Of a stretch of DNA of 64,000 nucleotides, positions 52,646-63,200 are shown piece by piece (position 1 is the stretch's first letter; every line of letters starts with the position of its first letter). Below the pieces are notes generated by a model. It was given only the letters and a program-made list of their open reading frames with translations. It did no database searches and had not been told where the DNA came from. Origin of the DNA: Shewanella sp. MBTL60-007 (GTDB taxonomy: Bacteria > Pseudomonadota > Gammaproteobacteria > Enterobacterales > Shewanellaceae); NCBI RefSeq assembly GCF_019654915.1, contig NZ_BPET01000011.1:1-64000 (forward strand), written 5' to 3'. A program made the position numbers and the translations under genes.

Positions 52646-53533
52646 GTGCAAGACAACACTGGACTTGAAGAGCTTAGCCAAGCACAGAGAGAACGACTCG
52701 CTCATATTGATTTCACTTTGTTATTTAAAGGTGAAGCTGGGCGTAGTTATTTAACCGAGCGCTTTAGCGTAGCGCCGTCTGTGGCAACACAAGATTTTGC
52801 GCGGTACAAAGAGTTGGCTCCTAACAACGTTATGTATGACGAAAAGCGCAGAGTGCACTTGAAGACGAGCGCATTCCAGCCGTTGTTTGATTATGACGTT
52901 GTTCGAACTCTTGCGACGATAAGCCAAGGGTTCGGTGATGGCTTTCTTGGCAAGGTCAGGCCACCTATGGCTTGTGAAGCACCATTTCATCTCAATAAGC
53001 CGAAATTGGAAGTGGTAGCGGCTATTAGTGAAGCCATACATAAGCGCGCTGTGATTAATATTGAGTACACCTCATTGTCGAGTGGTCATGGGAGCAGGCA
53101 AATAGTTCCTCATACCTTGATTGACAATGGCTTGAGATGGCATGTCCGAGCATTCGATAGAAAGCATAGAGAGTTTAGGGATTTTGTTATAACCAGAATA
53201 AGTGAAGTTGAGTTGTTAGAGGACGAGGTTAACGACGAAGTTGAGACTCTTCAGTGGGATAAGCAATGGAACCGAATCGTTGAACTAGAGCTGATACCTC
53301 ATCCAAAACTAGCACATCCAGAAGCTGTATCGATGGACTACGCAATGGAAAACAATAGGTTGCGTGTAGAGATAAGAGCTGCGTTCGCTGGATATTTACT
53401 GCGTTTATGGAATATCGATTGTTCAAAGAATAGTAAGAGCAATGGGCGAGAGTTCCATTTAGCACTTAAAAATCCAGAAGCACTATACGGCGTTGACAAT
53501 GCTGCACTTGCTCCTGGATATAGCGAATCGTGA
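52646..53533 (+). CDS. brxR: WYL-domain transcriptional regulator BrxR
   Basis: 295 residues from the GTG at 52646 (GAGAGG 6-7 bases upstream); an ATG at 52607 lacks a ribosome-binding site. The N-terminal half carries a winged helix-turn-helix (FSVAPSVATQDFARYKEL). The second half is a WYL domain with VINIEYTSLSSG, IVPHTLIDNGLRWHVRAFD and RDFVITRISEVELL. BrxR proteins are known dimeric repressors of BREX promoters. The gene ends 9 bases before brxA. Confidence 0.88.
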   Translation: MQDNTGLEELSQAQRERLAHIDFTLLFKGEAGRSYLTERFSVAPSVATQDFARYKELAPNNVMYDEKRRVHLKTSAFQPLFDYDVVRTLATISQGFGDGFLGKVRPPMACEAPFHLNKPKLEVVAAISEAIHKRAVINIEYTSLSSGHGSRQIVPHTLIDNGLRWHVRAFDRKHREFRDFVITRISEVELLEDEVNDEVETLQWDKQWNRIVELELIPHPKLAHPEAVSMDYAMENNRLRVEIRAAFAGYLLRLWNIDCSKNSKSNGREFHLALKNPEALYGVDNAALAPGYSES

Positions 53534-53542
53534 GATGAATTT

Positions 53543-54142
53543 ATGAATATAAAAGAATATTTAGGCGATCTTATCGGAGGCAGTTTATTGATAACTGAAT
53601 CTAGAATAATCGCAGAATCGCTACTGAAAAAACTTCCAGAAGATGAGTGGAAGTCGCTGATCGTTGAGCAAAATGTTCTTCAGAAAAAATCCGGTCAGAC
53701 TGCTATTCGTTATGCCAGAACAATCCGTTGGCGTATTGAAGGCCTGGGTGATGAGTTTATGACTGATCTTTTAGCCGCGAGTGAACGCGCCTATGTCCAA
53801 ATGCTGATGATGTCATTACTCATTCATTCTCCGGTTGTCGCTGATTTTATGAGACTTACCTTAGCCGAGGCTCGTCGCACCTATAAACCCTCTTTAACCG
53901 CTGATGCATGGTCTGAGTTTTATGACACGAGAGTGCGGGCATATGCCGAACTTGGCGGTTTTTCTGACTCAACTGTCAAAAAAATGGGTAACAACGCAAT
54001 TAAGGCATTGGTTGATAGTGGCTACTTGAGTGATAGCAGGACAAAGAAAATACAACCTGTTTACCTAATGCCAGAAGTTAAAGATTGGTTAGTTCGTCTG
54101 GGCCGGGAAGATTTGATTGATGTAATGGAGTGCACAATATGA
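53543..54142 (+). CDS. brxA: BREX protein BrxA
   Basis: 199 residues of the DUF1819 family (MNIKEYLGDLIGGSLLITESR at the start; helical throughout). BrxA is a DNA-binding component of type 1 BREX required in some systems. First structural gene of the operon; its stop overlaps the brxB start (ATGA). Confidence 0.93.
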   Translation: MNIKEYLGDLIGGSLLITESRIIAESLLKKLPEDEWKSLIVEQNVLQKKSGQTAIRYARTIRWRIEGLGDEFMTDLLAASERAYVQMLMMSLLIHSPVVADFMRLTLAEARRTYKPSLTADAWSEFYDTRVRAYAELGGFSDSTVKKMGNNAIKALVDSGYLSDSRTKKIQPVYLMPEVKDWLVRLGREDLIDVMECTI

Positions 54143-54723
54143 AGGCTCTTCAGACCAGGCTTGATCTGATATTGGAACGAATTGAAAGCCCTAAGTTTTT
54201 GAAAAACGATGGCTTGGGCAATGAAATTGGATTTTGGGTATTTGACTATCCAGCCAAGTATGAACTGCTTGTACGAGAGCACCTTAAGCACGTTGACGAA
54301 AAACTCAACAAGCGTGGTTACCGCTTTGTCCATCTCAATATTTTTGAAGTCTTGATAGATATGCTTGAGGAGCGAGGCCTTTTCGACCGAGCTTGCCAGC
54401 GTGAACTGCAAGTCGGTGTTGATGGCCTTCGAAAAACACTAGCCGGGCCTCTGAGCCAAGAGAAAGTGGCAAGGTATATCGCGGACAAATATAAGCCATC
54501 AGAACTTGAGTTTGTGTTGCTGTCAGGCTTAGGCAGTGCGTGGCCTCTTGTTCGAGGGCATGAGTTACTTAGTGCTCTGCAAGACGTTATGGGTAACACG
54601 CCATTAGTGCTTTTCTATCCGGGTGAATATAGCGGAAGGGATTTGCATCCTTTCGGCATGATCGAATCTAAAAACTACTATCGCGCCTTCAAGCTTGTGC
54701 CTGAAGACGGTAAAAAAAATTAA
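54139..54723 (+). CDS. brxB: BREX protein BrxB
   Basis: 194 residues of the DUF1788 family from the ATG at 54139, with GGAG 8 bases upstream; a GTG at 54130 is an alternative. The motif FLKNDGLGNEIGFWVFDYPAKYELLVREHL is typical. Essential for BREX host methylation and defence in studied systems, with unknown molecular role. 18 bases before brxC. Confidence 0.93.
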   Translation: MKALQTRLDLILERIESPKFLKNDGLGNEIGFWVFDYPAKYELLVREHLKHVDEKLNKRGYRFVHLNIFEVLIDMLEERGLFDRACQRELQVGVDGLRKTLAGPLSQEKVARYIADKYKPSELEFVLLSGLGSAWPLVRGHELLSALQDVMGNTPLVLFYPGEYSGRDLHPFGMIESKNYYRAFKLVPEDGKKN

Positions 54724-54741
54724 GAGCAGGGAGCCTCCCGA

Positions 54742-57700
54742 ATGAAAATTGAACAGATTTTTTCCAAGAAGTTGACGCGTGACATTAATGGCGTTGTTAA
54801 AGCGGAACAAAAAGACAATGACAGTGTGTATGTCGAGCTTGATGAGTATGTTGTAACCCGAGAGCTAGATCGTCACTTTCGAGCATTCTTTGAAGCTTAT
54901 GTACCATCTGTTGCGAAAAGCCACGGTGATATGTCAGGTAAAATTGGCGTATGGATTTCTGGCTTCTTTGGCTCGGGTAAATCGCACTTCCTGAAAATTT
55001 TATCTTATTTGCTTGAGAATAAATCTGTTGAAAAAGATGGCCAAGGCCGACAAGCGTTTGAGTTTTTCAAAGACAAAATCAACGACGCCATGCTGTTGGC
55101 GGACATCCAAAACGCTGTTACCAAAGACACTGATGTTATTCTTTTTAACATCGATTCGCGAGCCAATACGGACGACCGAGAAAATGCCATTCTTAAGGTT
55201 TTCCTCAAAGTATTTAATGAACGTGTAGGATACTGCGCTGACTTTCCTCACATTGCCCACTTAGAACGCGAACTTGATAAACGTAATCAATACGCATCTT
55301 TCAAGGATAAATTTGCTGAGTTGACCCAATCAACTTGGGAAAAGGAGCGTGACGCCTATGACTTCTATCGAGACGAACTTTCAGAAGCTCTCGCTCATGC
55401 CAGTGAGCAATCATTAGAGTCTGCAAAAGCTTGGGTTGAGCAGGTTGAAAACAATTTCCCGCTAGATATCCGAAACTTCTGTAAGTGGGTTAATGAATAC
55501 TTAGATCGAACTGGGGATCGTAACCTTCTTTTCTTAGTCGATGAAGTCGGTCAGTTTATCGGTAAGAACACACAAATGATGTTGAAGCTTCAGACCATTA
55601 CTGAAGATCTTGGCACATATTGTGGTGGCAGAGCTTGGGTCGTTGTTACCTCTCAGGCAGACATTGATGCTGCCATTGGTGGTATGGATAAGCGCGATGG
55701 CGAGGACTTCTCTAAAATTCAAGGGCGTTTTAGTACCCGCTTACAGCTGTCGAGCTCGAATACCTCGGAAGTTATTCAAAAGCGTTTGTTGTCCAAAACG
55801 GAAGAAGCTCGTACACACCTCATCGATGTCTTTGCAGAAAAGGGCGACATTCTTCGTAACCAGCTGACATTTGATAAAACGACAACCGCTTCTCTAAAAG
55901 GTTACACCGACGCTCCGTCTTTCGTGGACAACTATCCGTTTGTGCCTTACCACTACACGTTGGTTCAAAAAGTGTTTGAGTCAATTCGAACAAAAGGCGC
56001 GACGGGTAAGCACTTAGCTATGGGTGAGCGTTCATTACTTGATGCCTTCCAATCAGCTGCAAAACAGATGAAGGACTCTGGCCTTGATGTGTTAATCCCG
56101 TTTTACAGTTTCTATGCACCGATTGAAAGCTTTTTGGAGCCAGCTGTTAAGCGAACGATTGACCAAGCCTGTGAGTTGGATTCCTTAACAGAATTCGATG
56201 GCAAGATCCTAAAAACTCTTTTCTTGATCCGTTATGTGGACGTTGTCAAAAGCACACTAGACAACCTTGTAACGCTGTCAATTGATCGAATCGATGCAGA
56301 TAAAATTGCGCTGCGTAAACAAATTGAAGAGAGCTTGAATCGTCTTGAACGCCAATTGCTGATTGCCCGTAATGGTGATGAATTTATCTTCCTGACCAAC
56401 GAAGAAAAAGAGATCGAAAACGAGATCCGCCACACTGACGTTGAAATGTCAGAGGTCTCTAACAAGCTTTCAGCAATCGTATTTGACGGTATTTTGAAAG
56501 GTAATCGTGCCTATCGTTACCCGATTAATAAGCAAGACTTTGCGGTGAGCCGTTTTTGCAATGGTCATCCAAAAGATGGCACCACGCTGGAAGACCTAGT
56601 CATTAAAGTCATTTCACCTTTGGATTCGCACTTTGAAAATTACTCCCACGATCAAGCGTGCATCAATCATACGCTTGAGGCTGATGGGTGCGTGCTCGTC
56701 AAGCTGGGCGAACATAAGCGTCTTTGGGATGACCTGACAACCTTTATTAAAACTGACCGATTCTTAAAACAAAATTCAGGACAGCGACCAGAGCAAGAAC
56801 ACCTTCTCCGCGAAAAGCAGATGGAAAATATTGAGCGTGAAAAACGCTTAAGAACGGATTTTGAAGCTTTGTTTGCAGAGGCTGACGTTTACGCTATCGG
56901 CACAAAACTACCGAAGAAATCAGCAACGCCAAGTGCTATCGTCGAAGAAGCATACAAATACGTTATCGAAAACACATTCGCTAAATTGAATATGCTCAAG
57001 GCAACGCCTGGTGAAGTTTTGCGTGAGCTACAGGCCGTTCTTGTTGCTGATGATATTGCTCAGATTGGACTGGATCTTCAAGCGGATGAATGTAACCCAG
57101 AAGCTACGCGTGAGGTTGAGCAGTACGTAACGCTAAAAGTCGAGCGTAACGAGCCTGTTTACTTACGTGACATCGTTGCCCGCTTCGGCAAGCGCCCATA
57201 TGGCTGGCCAGACAATGAAATCTTATTGCTCACTGCAAGGCTGGGCTTGGCTGGAAAGGTATCTTTTAGTACCCAAGGCACAGATCTGGCGTTGAAAAAA
57301 GCTTACGAGCCGTTTACCAGTGTGCGTAAACGCGGCGAGATCCGTGTACATAAGATCAGGCAACATGACGAGCGCCAAATTAAAAAGGCTGCTGGTCTTG
57401 TTAAAGAGATCTTTTCAAAAACTTTTACCGGCTCTGGTGAAAAGGAGCTCTACGAATTAGTGCGCGATGAATTACTGGCTTGGAATGAAGAGCTTAAATC
57501 ATTCAGAACCAAGTCACAGACAGGCCATTTCCCAGGTAAATCTCAAATTGACGATGGTCTTGCATTGGTAGCGGGTATTCTTGAGCAAACTTCAAGCTTC
57601 GCCCTTATCACCCGATTCTTAGAAGACGCTGATGCCCTTGAAGAGTTTGCTGAGGACTTTGAGGATCTTGATGATTTCTACAATAGCCAATTTCAAACTT

Positions 57701-58419
57701 GGCAAGCCCTTGCTGGCGCATTGAACGAGAAGTTTAAGGCCAACAGACCCGCGTTAGAAAAAGACAGTGAAGCATTAAAAGCGCTCACTGAATTAGAACG
57801 CATTTACAATATGCCCTCACCGTATGAGCAGCTGCGCCACATTAATCCGCTTATCGAGCAGGTGGCAAAAGTTAACTCAACATTGGTTGAAGAAAAACGC
57901 ACTCATGCCTTAGAGCGTGTTGATCTGCGCATCGGACGTGTAAAAGAAGCGCTAGCTGACGCTCATGCACCGTCTGAACTACAGAACCAAGCACTGCGCC
58001 CGTTACAAATGTGCCGACAGCGCATTGAAGCAACCTCTTCGATACCACAAATTATCAGTGAGCAAACTGAAGCGGAAGGTTACGAGGACGAAGCCTATGA
58101 GTTGCTGAATGGCTTTATCGAAGATCAACGCAAAAAAGCTGAAGCTGAGCAAAGACGTCGTGAACTCGAACAGAAGAAACGCGAAGAAGAAGCAGCGAAA
58201 GCCGGTAAGGCAGCTCCAGCACCTGAGCCAGCCCCTGAACCAATGCAGCCACAGCCGGTTGCAAAACGTACCGTAACGATTAACCCAACTGATGCCATGG
58301 CAAAGTCAGTAACAACCGGATTCATTGAAAGTGAAGACGAAGTTGATGCCTATCTTGCCGCTTTAAGAGAGCAGCTGATTGCTGCGGTCAAAGCTGGCGA
58401 CCGAGTAAGAATTAAGTAA
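54742..58419 (+). CDS. brxC: BREX ATPase BrxC
   Basis: 1225 residues, the usual size, with GGGAG 8 bases upstream of the ATG. It is a P-loop ATPase: Walker A GFFGSGKS (residues 74-81) and Walker B LLFLVDE (Asp267-Glu268). The long helical middle and a Lys/Glu-rich, Pro-rich tail (about 1130-1185) precede a conserved C terminus. BrxC is needed for both methylation and restriction of phage DNA. Confidence 0.95.
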   Translation: MKIEQIFSKKLTRDINGVVKAEQKDNDSVYVELDEYVVTRELDRHFRAFFEAYVPSVAKSHGDMSGKIGVWISGFFGSGKSHFLKILSYLLENKSVEKDGQGRQAFEFFKDKINDAMLLADIQNAVTKDTDVILFNIDSRANTDDRENAILKVFLKVFNERVGYCADFPHIAHLERELDKRNQYASFKDKFAELTQSTWEKERDAYDFYRDELSEALAHASEQSLESAKAWVEQVENNFPLDIRNFCKWVNEYLDRTGDRNLLFLVDEVGQFIGKNTQMMLKLQTITEDLGTYCGGRAWVVVTSQADIDAAIGGMDKRDGEDFSKIQGRFSTRLQLSSSNTSEVIQKRLLSKTEEARTHLIDVFAEKGDILRNQLTFDKTTTASLKGYTDAPSFVDNYPFVPYHYTLVQKVFESIRTKGATGKHLAMGERSLLDAFQSAAKQMKDSGLDVLIPFYSFYAPIESFLEPAVKRTIDQACELDSLTEFDGKILKTLFLIRYVDVVKSTLDNLVTLSIDRIDADKIALRKQIEESLNRLERQLLIARNGDEFIFLTNEEKEIENEIRHTDVEMSEVSNKLSAIVFDGILKGNRAYRYPINKQDFAVSRFCNGHPKDGTTLEDLVIKVISPLDSHFENYSHDQACINHTLEADGCVLVKLGEHKRLWDDLTTFIKTDRFLKQNSGQRPEQEHLLREKQMENIEREKRLRTDFEALFAEADVYAIGTKLPKKSATPSAIVEEAYKYVIENTFAKLNMLKATPGEVLRELQAVLVADDIAQIGLDLQADECNPEATREVEQYVTLKVERNEPVYLRDIVARFGKRPYGWPDNEILLLTARLGLAGKVSFSTQGTDLALKKAYEPFTSVRKRGEIRVHKIRQHDERQIKKAAGLVKEIFSKTFTGSGEKELYELVRDELLAWNEELKSFRTKSQTGHFPGKSQIDDGLALVAGILEQTSSFALITRFLEDADALEEFAEDFEDLDDFYNSQFQTWQALAGALNEKFKANRPALEKDSEALKALTELERIYNMPSPYEQLRHINPLIEQVAKVNSTLVEEKRTHALERVDLRIGRVKEALADAHAPSELQNQALRPLQMCRQRIEATSSIPQIISEQTEAEGYEDEAYELLNGFIEDQRKKAEAEQRRRELEQKKREEEAAKAGKAAPAPEPAPEPMQPQPVAKRTVTINPTDAMAKSVTTGFIESEDEVDAYLAALREQLIAAVKAGDRVRIK

Positions 58420-58435
58420 GAGGCAACGGATAGCT

Positions 58436-60199
58436 ATGTATCAAGCGGGTGGAACAATAAGATCATTACTCGACAAGGTTGCTGAGCAGGAATACCTGTT
58501 ACCGGCCATCCAGCGAGAGTTTGTATGGCGACCAGAACAGATCTGTCGTCTATTTGATAGCCTGTTGCAAGGTTACCCGTTTGGGACCTTTCTATTCTGG
58601 AAGATAAAACCAGAGAACCGGGATAGCTATCAGTTTTATCAGTTCATGCAGCATTACCATGAGCGAGATAACTACCATTGTGAAAATGTCACTCAGTTAC
58701 CGGAACGTGAGTTCATTGCCGTCCTAGATGGACAGCAGCGGATTACCGCTTTGAACATCGGCCTACGCGGCTCATTTGCGTGGAAGCTGACAGGTAAATG
58801 GTGGAGCAATGATGACGCCTTCCCAGTGCGCAGGCTTCACTTAAATCTGTTAAGCCAGCCCGACTTAGAAACTGGGTCGATGTATGACTTTGAGTTCCTA
58901 ACCGACGATAAAGCCTCTCTGGATGCATCTGAACAGTACTGGTTCCGTGTAGGCCGGATCATGGAAGAGGAAGAGGATGCACTTATCGATGAAGTTGCTG
59001 ATGATGACAGGTTGAGTTCGGAGCAACGCAAAGAGGCTCGTTCAACTCTTCGTCACTTGTATCGAACCATCCATGACAAAGACAAGATTTCGTTTTACGA
59101 AGAAAGTGACCAGAGCCTTGAACGTGTTCTGAATATCTTTATCCGCATGAATAGCGGCGGTACTACCTTGTCCTACTCAGACTTACTACTTTCAATAGCA
59201 GTAGCCCAGTGGAGCTCGTTAGATGCCCGTGAAGAAATTCATGCATTAGTAGATGAGATGAACCGTGTTGGTGATGGATTCAACGTATCAAAAGATCTCG
59301 TCTTAAAAGCAGGCTTAATGCTCTCTGACATCGGTAGCGTGGGCTTTAAGGTTGAGAACTTTAACAAGGAAAACATGGCGATTCTGGAAAAGAACTGGAC
59401 GCCAATTCGTGATGCGTTATTGCTCTCAATGCAGTTGCTTGCAAGTTTTGGTTTTAATGCACAAAACCTCAGAGCAACAAGTGCCATCCTCCCGTTGGCG
59501 TATTACCTGCACCACCGAAAGTTAACGGCAAGCTACCTTTCCAGGGTTGAATATGCGGTCGATAGAGAATGTATCAGAAACTGGCTCATTAGGTCGTTGT
59601 TGAAAGCGTCAGGCATCTGGGGAAGTGGTTTGGACACCCTGCTTACTATGCTCCGCTCAGACATCAAGCAATCAGGTGATACAGGTTTCCCGCTAGCGAA
59701 AATTGAAGCGACCATGCAACAGCGTGGTAAATCGTTGCGCTTTGACCCAGAGGAAATTAGTGAACTAGCCCAGTTGGATTATGGTAATCCGCGTACCTTT
59801 GCCTTGTTGACTTTGTTGTTCCCAGGATTCGATTTTTCACGACACTTTCATGTGGACCACATTTACCCCAAAGGTTTGTTTACACGTAACAAGCTTGCAA
59901 AAGTTGGTGTCCCAGCTGAACAGCTAGATGAACTCATCGAAGCATCTAACAAGCTGCCAAACCTTCAGCTGTTGGAAGGGACTATCAATAATCAGAAGCG
60001 GCAAAAAATGCCCCATGAATGGTATGCGCAGCAGTGGCCTGATGTGAATGCAAGACAAGCACATCTGCAATCGCAAGCCATAACAACATTACCTGAACAA
60101 CTAAACCAGTTTATGGATTTTTACCGCGAGCGTCAGGAAACACTGCTTGCCCGCATAAGAACTGCATTACAACCCGCAAGCAGCGTAGAGAAAGAATAA
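58436..60199 (+). CDS. brxU: BrxU: GmrSD-like modification-dependent restriction protein
   Basis: 587 residues fusing DUF262 and DUF1524 domains. The N-terminal domain has LPAIQREFVWRPEQ and the nucleotide-hydrolysing DGQQR motif (98-102). The C-terminal domain has the His-Me/HNH-like HVDHIYP (His472, His475). Such GmrSD/BrxU enzymes cleave phage DNA with hydroxymethyl- or glucosylated cytosine and are known inside BREX operons between brxC and pglX. It complements BREX against phages with modified DNA. Confidence 0.92.
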   Translation: MYQAGGTIRSLLDKVAEQEYLLPAIQREFVWRPEQICRLFDSLLQGYPFGTFLFWKIKPENRDSYQFYQFMQHYHERDNYHCENVTQLPEREFIAVLDGQQRITALNIGLRGSFAWKLTGKWWSNDDAFPVRRLHLNLLSQPDLETGSMYDFEFLTDDKASLDASEQYWFRVGRIMEEEEDALIDEVADDDRLSSEQRKEARSTLRHLYRTIHDKDKISFYEESDQSLERVLNIFIRMNSGGTTLSYSDLLLSIAVAQWSSLDAREEIHALVDEMNRVGDGFNVSKDLVLKAGLMLSDIGSVGFKVENFNKENMAILEKNWTPIRDALLLSMQLLASFGFNAQNLRATSAILPLAYYLHHRKLTASYLSRVEYAVDRECIRNWLIRSLLKASGIWGSGLDTLLTMLRSDIKQSGDTGFPLAKIEATMQQRGKSLRFDPEEISELAQLDYGNPRTFALLTLLFPGFDFSRHFHVDHIYPKGLFTRNKLAKVGVPAEQLDELIEASNKLPNLQLLEGTINNQKRQKMPHEWYAQQWPDVNARQAHLQSQAITTLPEQLNQFMDFYRERQETLLARIRTALQPASSVEKE

Positions 60200-60214
60200 G
60201 AGGCGCAAGATCAT

Positions 60215-63200
60215 ATGAATACGAACAACATTAAAAAATACGCACCAAAAGCGCGCCGCGAATTTATGGATGCGGTAGCTAAACGATTAAACACCTTTGG
60301 TATCACCGCAAATAAAAAAGGCGAGCTACAAATTGCAGAAGCGAACCTACAAGGTTCTGTGCTTCAAATCGCCGGTAACAGTTTTGACGGTAAACTGGCT
60401 GAACCCAGAAAACGCATAGTGGCCAGAAGCCAGAAGCTGGGGTATGCACAACTTATTGAACAAGTAGCTTATACCTGGTTCAACCGTCTGTGTGCTATTC
60501 GCTATATGGAAATCCATGACTACCTAGGTCACGGTTTTCGTGTTTTGTCACACCCTGACAACCCTAAAGGCTTTGAAATTATCGATCATGCGCAAGATGC
60601 TGCGGATGAACTCGGATTAGATAGAGCTCGCATAATTGAACTCAAGCTAGCGGGCAACAAAGACGAAGAGCTTTATCGTGAACTGCTGTTGGGCCAGTGC
60701 CATAAGCTTCATGAAGCGATGCCTTTCTTATTTGACGCATTGGACGATGAAACTGAGCTTCTTCTACCAGACAACCTAACACGTACCGACTCAATTCTAC
60801 GTGGATTGGTAGACGGCATCCCTGAAGAGGACTGGCAACAGGTAGAAGTGATTGGCTGGCTTTACCAGTTCTACATTTCTGAAAAGAAAGATCAGGTAAT
60901 GGGCAAGGTGGTCAAAAGTGAAGACATCCCTGCCGCCACCCAGCTATTTACACCCAACTGGATTGTGAAGTACCTGGTACAAAACTCAGTCGGTCGTCAA
61001 TGGCTGCAAACCTATCCAGATTCTGCCATTAAAACGCAGATGGAATACTACATTGAGCCTGCTGAACAATCTGACGAAGTTAACCAACAGCTAAAGGCTA
61101 TTACGCCAGAATCTATTGAACCTGAAACCATCAAAGTACTCGATCCCGCTTGTGGCTCGGGCCACATACTGATTGAAGCCTATAACGTGCTAAAAGCCAT
61201 CTACGAAGAACGTGGTTTCCGCTCTCGTGACATTCCAAAGATGATTCTGGAGAACAACCTCTACGGCCTAGACATAGATGATCGTGCAGCGCAGCTATCT
61301 GGCTTTGCGTTGATGATGATGGCTAGAGATGACGATAAGCGTATTTTTACCCGTAACGTGCGACTCAATGTGCTGTCATTGCAGGAAAGTAACCATATTG
61401 ACCTGCCAACGTTATGGAAAGCACTCAATCTATCGGGAAGTTGGCAAAGCGGCACATCACAAGGCTTGTTCTCAGATGATGATCAAGATTTAAGCTCGTT
61501 CAATGCAGACAACCGCTACCAACTGCTGAAGCGAACCTTGGCAAGATTCACTCAGGCCAAGACCTTTGGTTCATTGATTGATGTACCAAGCGATGACCAT
61601 GAACAGCTAAAAGATTTACTGAGCACTCTAGTCGAGCTACAAGAGTCAGGCGACTCAATGCAAAAACCTGCGGCGAAGCAATTGATTGAAATTGTGCATC
61701 AGGCATTGGTTCTGTCCATTCGTTACGATGCTGTAATTGCTAATCCACCTTATATGGGAAGATCTTATTATAACAACAACCTTAAAAAATATATTGATTC
61801 CAACTTTGAATTGGTCAAGGAGAATATTTTTTCTGTGTTCATGGATAGAGCGTTCAAACTTCTTGTTCCTGGCGGATTCAATGCTCAAATCAATATGCAT
61901 GCGTGGATGTTTATCTCTCGGTTTGAGAAATATAGACATGTATTGTTAAAAGAATACAGTTTAGACAGCATGTTGCATCTTGGGCCTAACACGTTCCCTG
62001 AAATTACAGGTGAAGTTGTTCAGAACACGGCATTTGTGTATTTAAACATGTGTGTTAAAGACCATGTTTCAACTATTCATAGGTTGGTAGATGGTGATAG
62101 CGCTGAGAAGAAAGATAACTTTATTGCTCGCAGTGGTAAGTACAATTTTAAATGTGTAGATTTTCTGAATATTGATGGAAGTCCTTTTGTATATTGGGCT
62201 TCCTCTGCAATCTATGATGCATTCAGTAATTTTGACTCTGCGGGTCAATACATTAAAACGAGAGAAGGGCTCGCGACTGCAAATAATGATCTCTTTCTAC
62301 GTAGTTGGTACGAAGTTGATGATGATGCCATTGCAAATTTGAATGGTAATGCTGGGCAGAAAAAATGGTTTCCATATAACAAAGGGGGCGGAGAAAGAAG
62401 GTGGTATGGCTACTTAGATCTTCTCGTTAATTGGGGGAATGATGGTGAAGAAATTAAAAATAATATTGACCCTATAACAGGAAGAGTTCGCTCGCACAAC
62501 TATAACGGAGAGTATGCTTTTAGAGAGGGCTTTACATGGTCTGGCATTTCGAGTGCAGGGTTTTCGGTAAGGTACGTCCCTCAAGGTTATATGTTTGACG
62601 CTAAGGGACCTATGGGTTTTTCTTCATCTGATAACCTATTTCCTTTTATGGCGTTCTTTAATTGTAAAATAACGACATTTCTTATGTCTATGCTGGCTCC
62701 GACATTAGATTTTAAGTTGGGGCATGTCTTAAAGCTTCCATTGCAGCCGACATGTGACGATGCTTGTTTGGCGGAAAATGCAAAAAGGTGCATAGAAATA
62801 GCGAAAAATGACTGGGATTCATTCGAAATCTCAAGAGATTTTTTACGACATAGTTTGTTGGATTGTGGTAGCACTATTCAAGAGAGTGTAAACAACCATT
62901 TAAGAGCATCAAAAGTGCTCGTTGATGAATTAAAAGATCTTGAGCATAGGAATAACTCAATTTTGCTTGAAAGATATGGTTTACATCATGAGATGAAACC
63001 AGATGTTTCTTTACGAGACGTTACGCTCCAGTGTAATCCAGAATATCGTTATTCGGCTTATAAAGGAGAGATCGCTAGCAACGTGCTTTTTGTCTCAGAT
63101 TTAACCGCTGAGCTGTTGAGTTACTCTATTGGTTGTATGATGGGACGATACTCTCTTGACCGGAAGGGGCTTGTTTATGCTCGCTCTCAAGGGAGGGGAT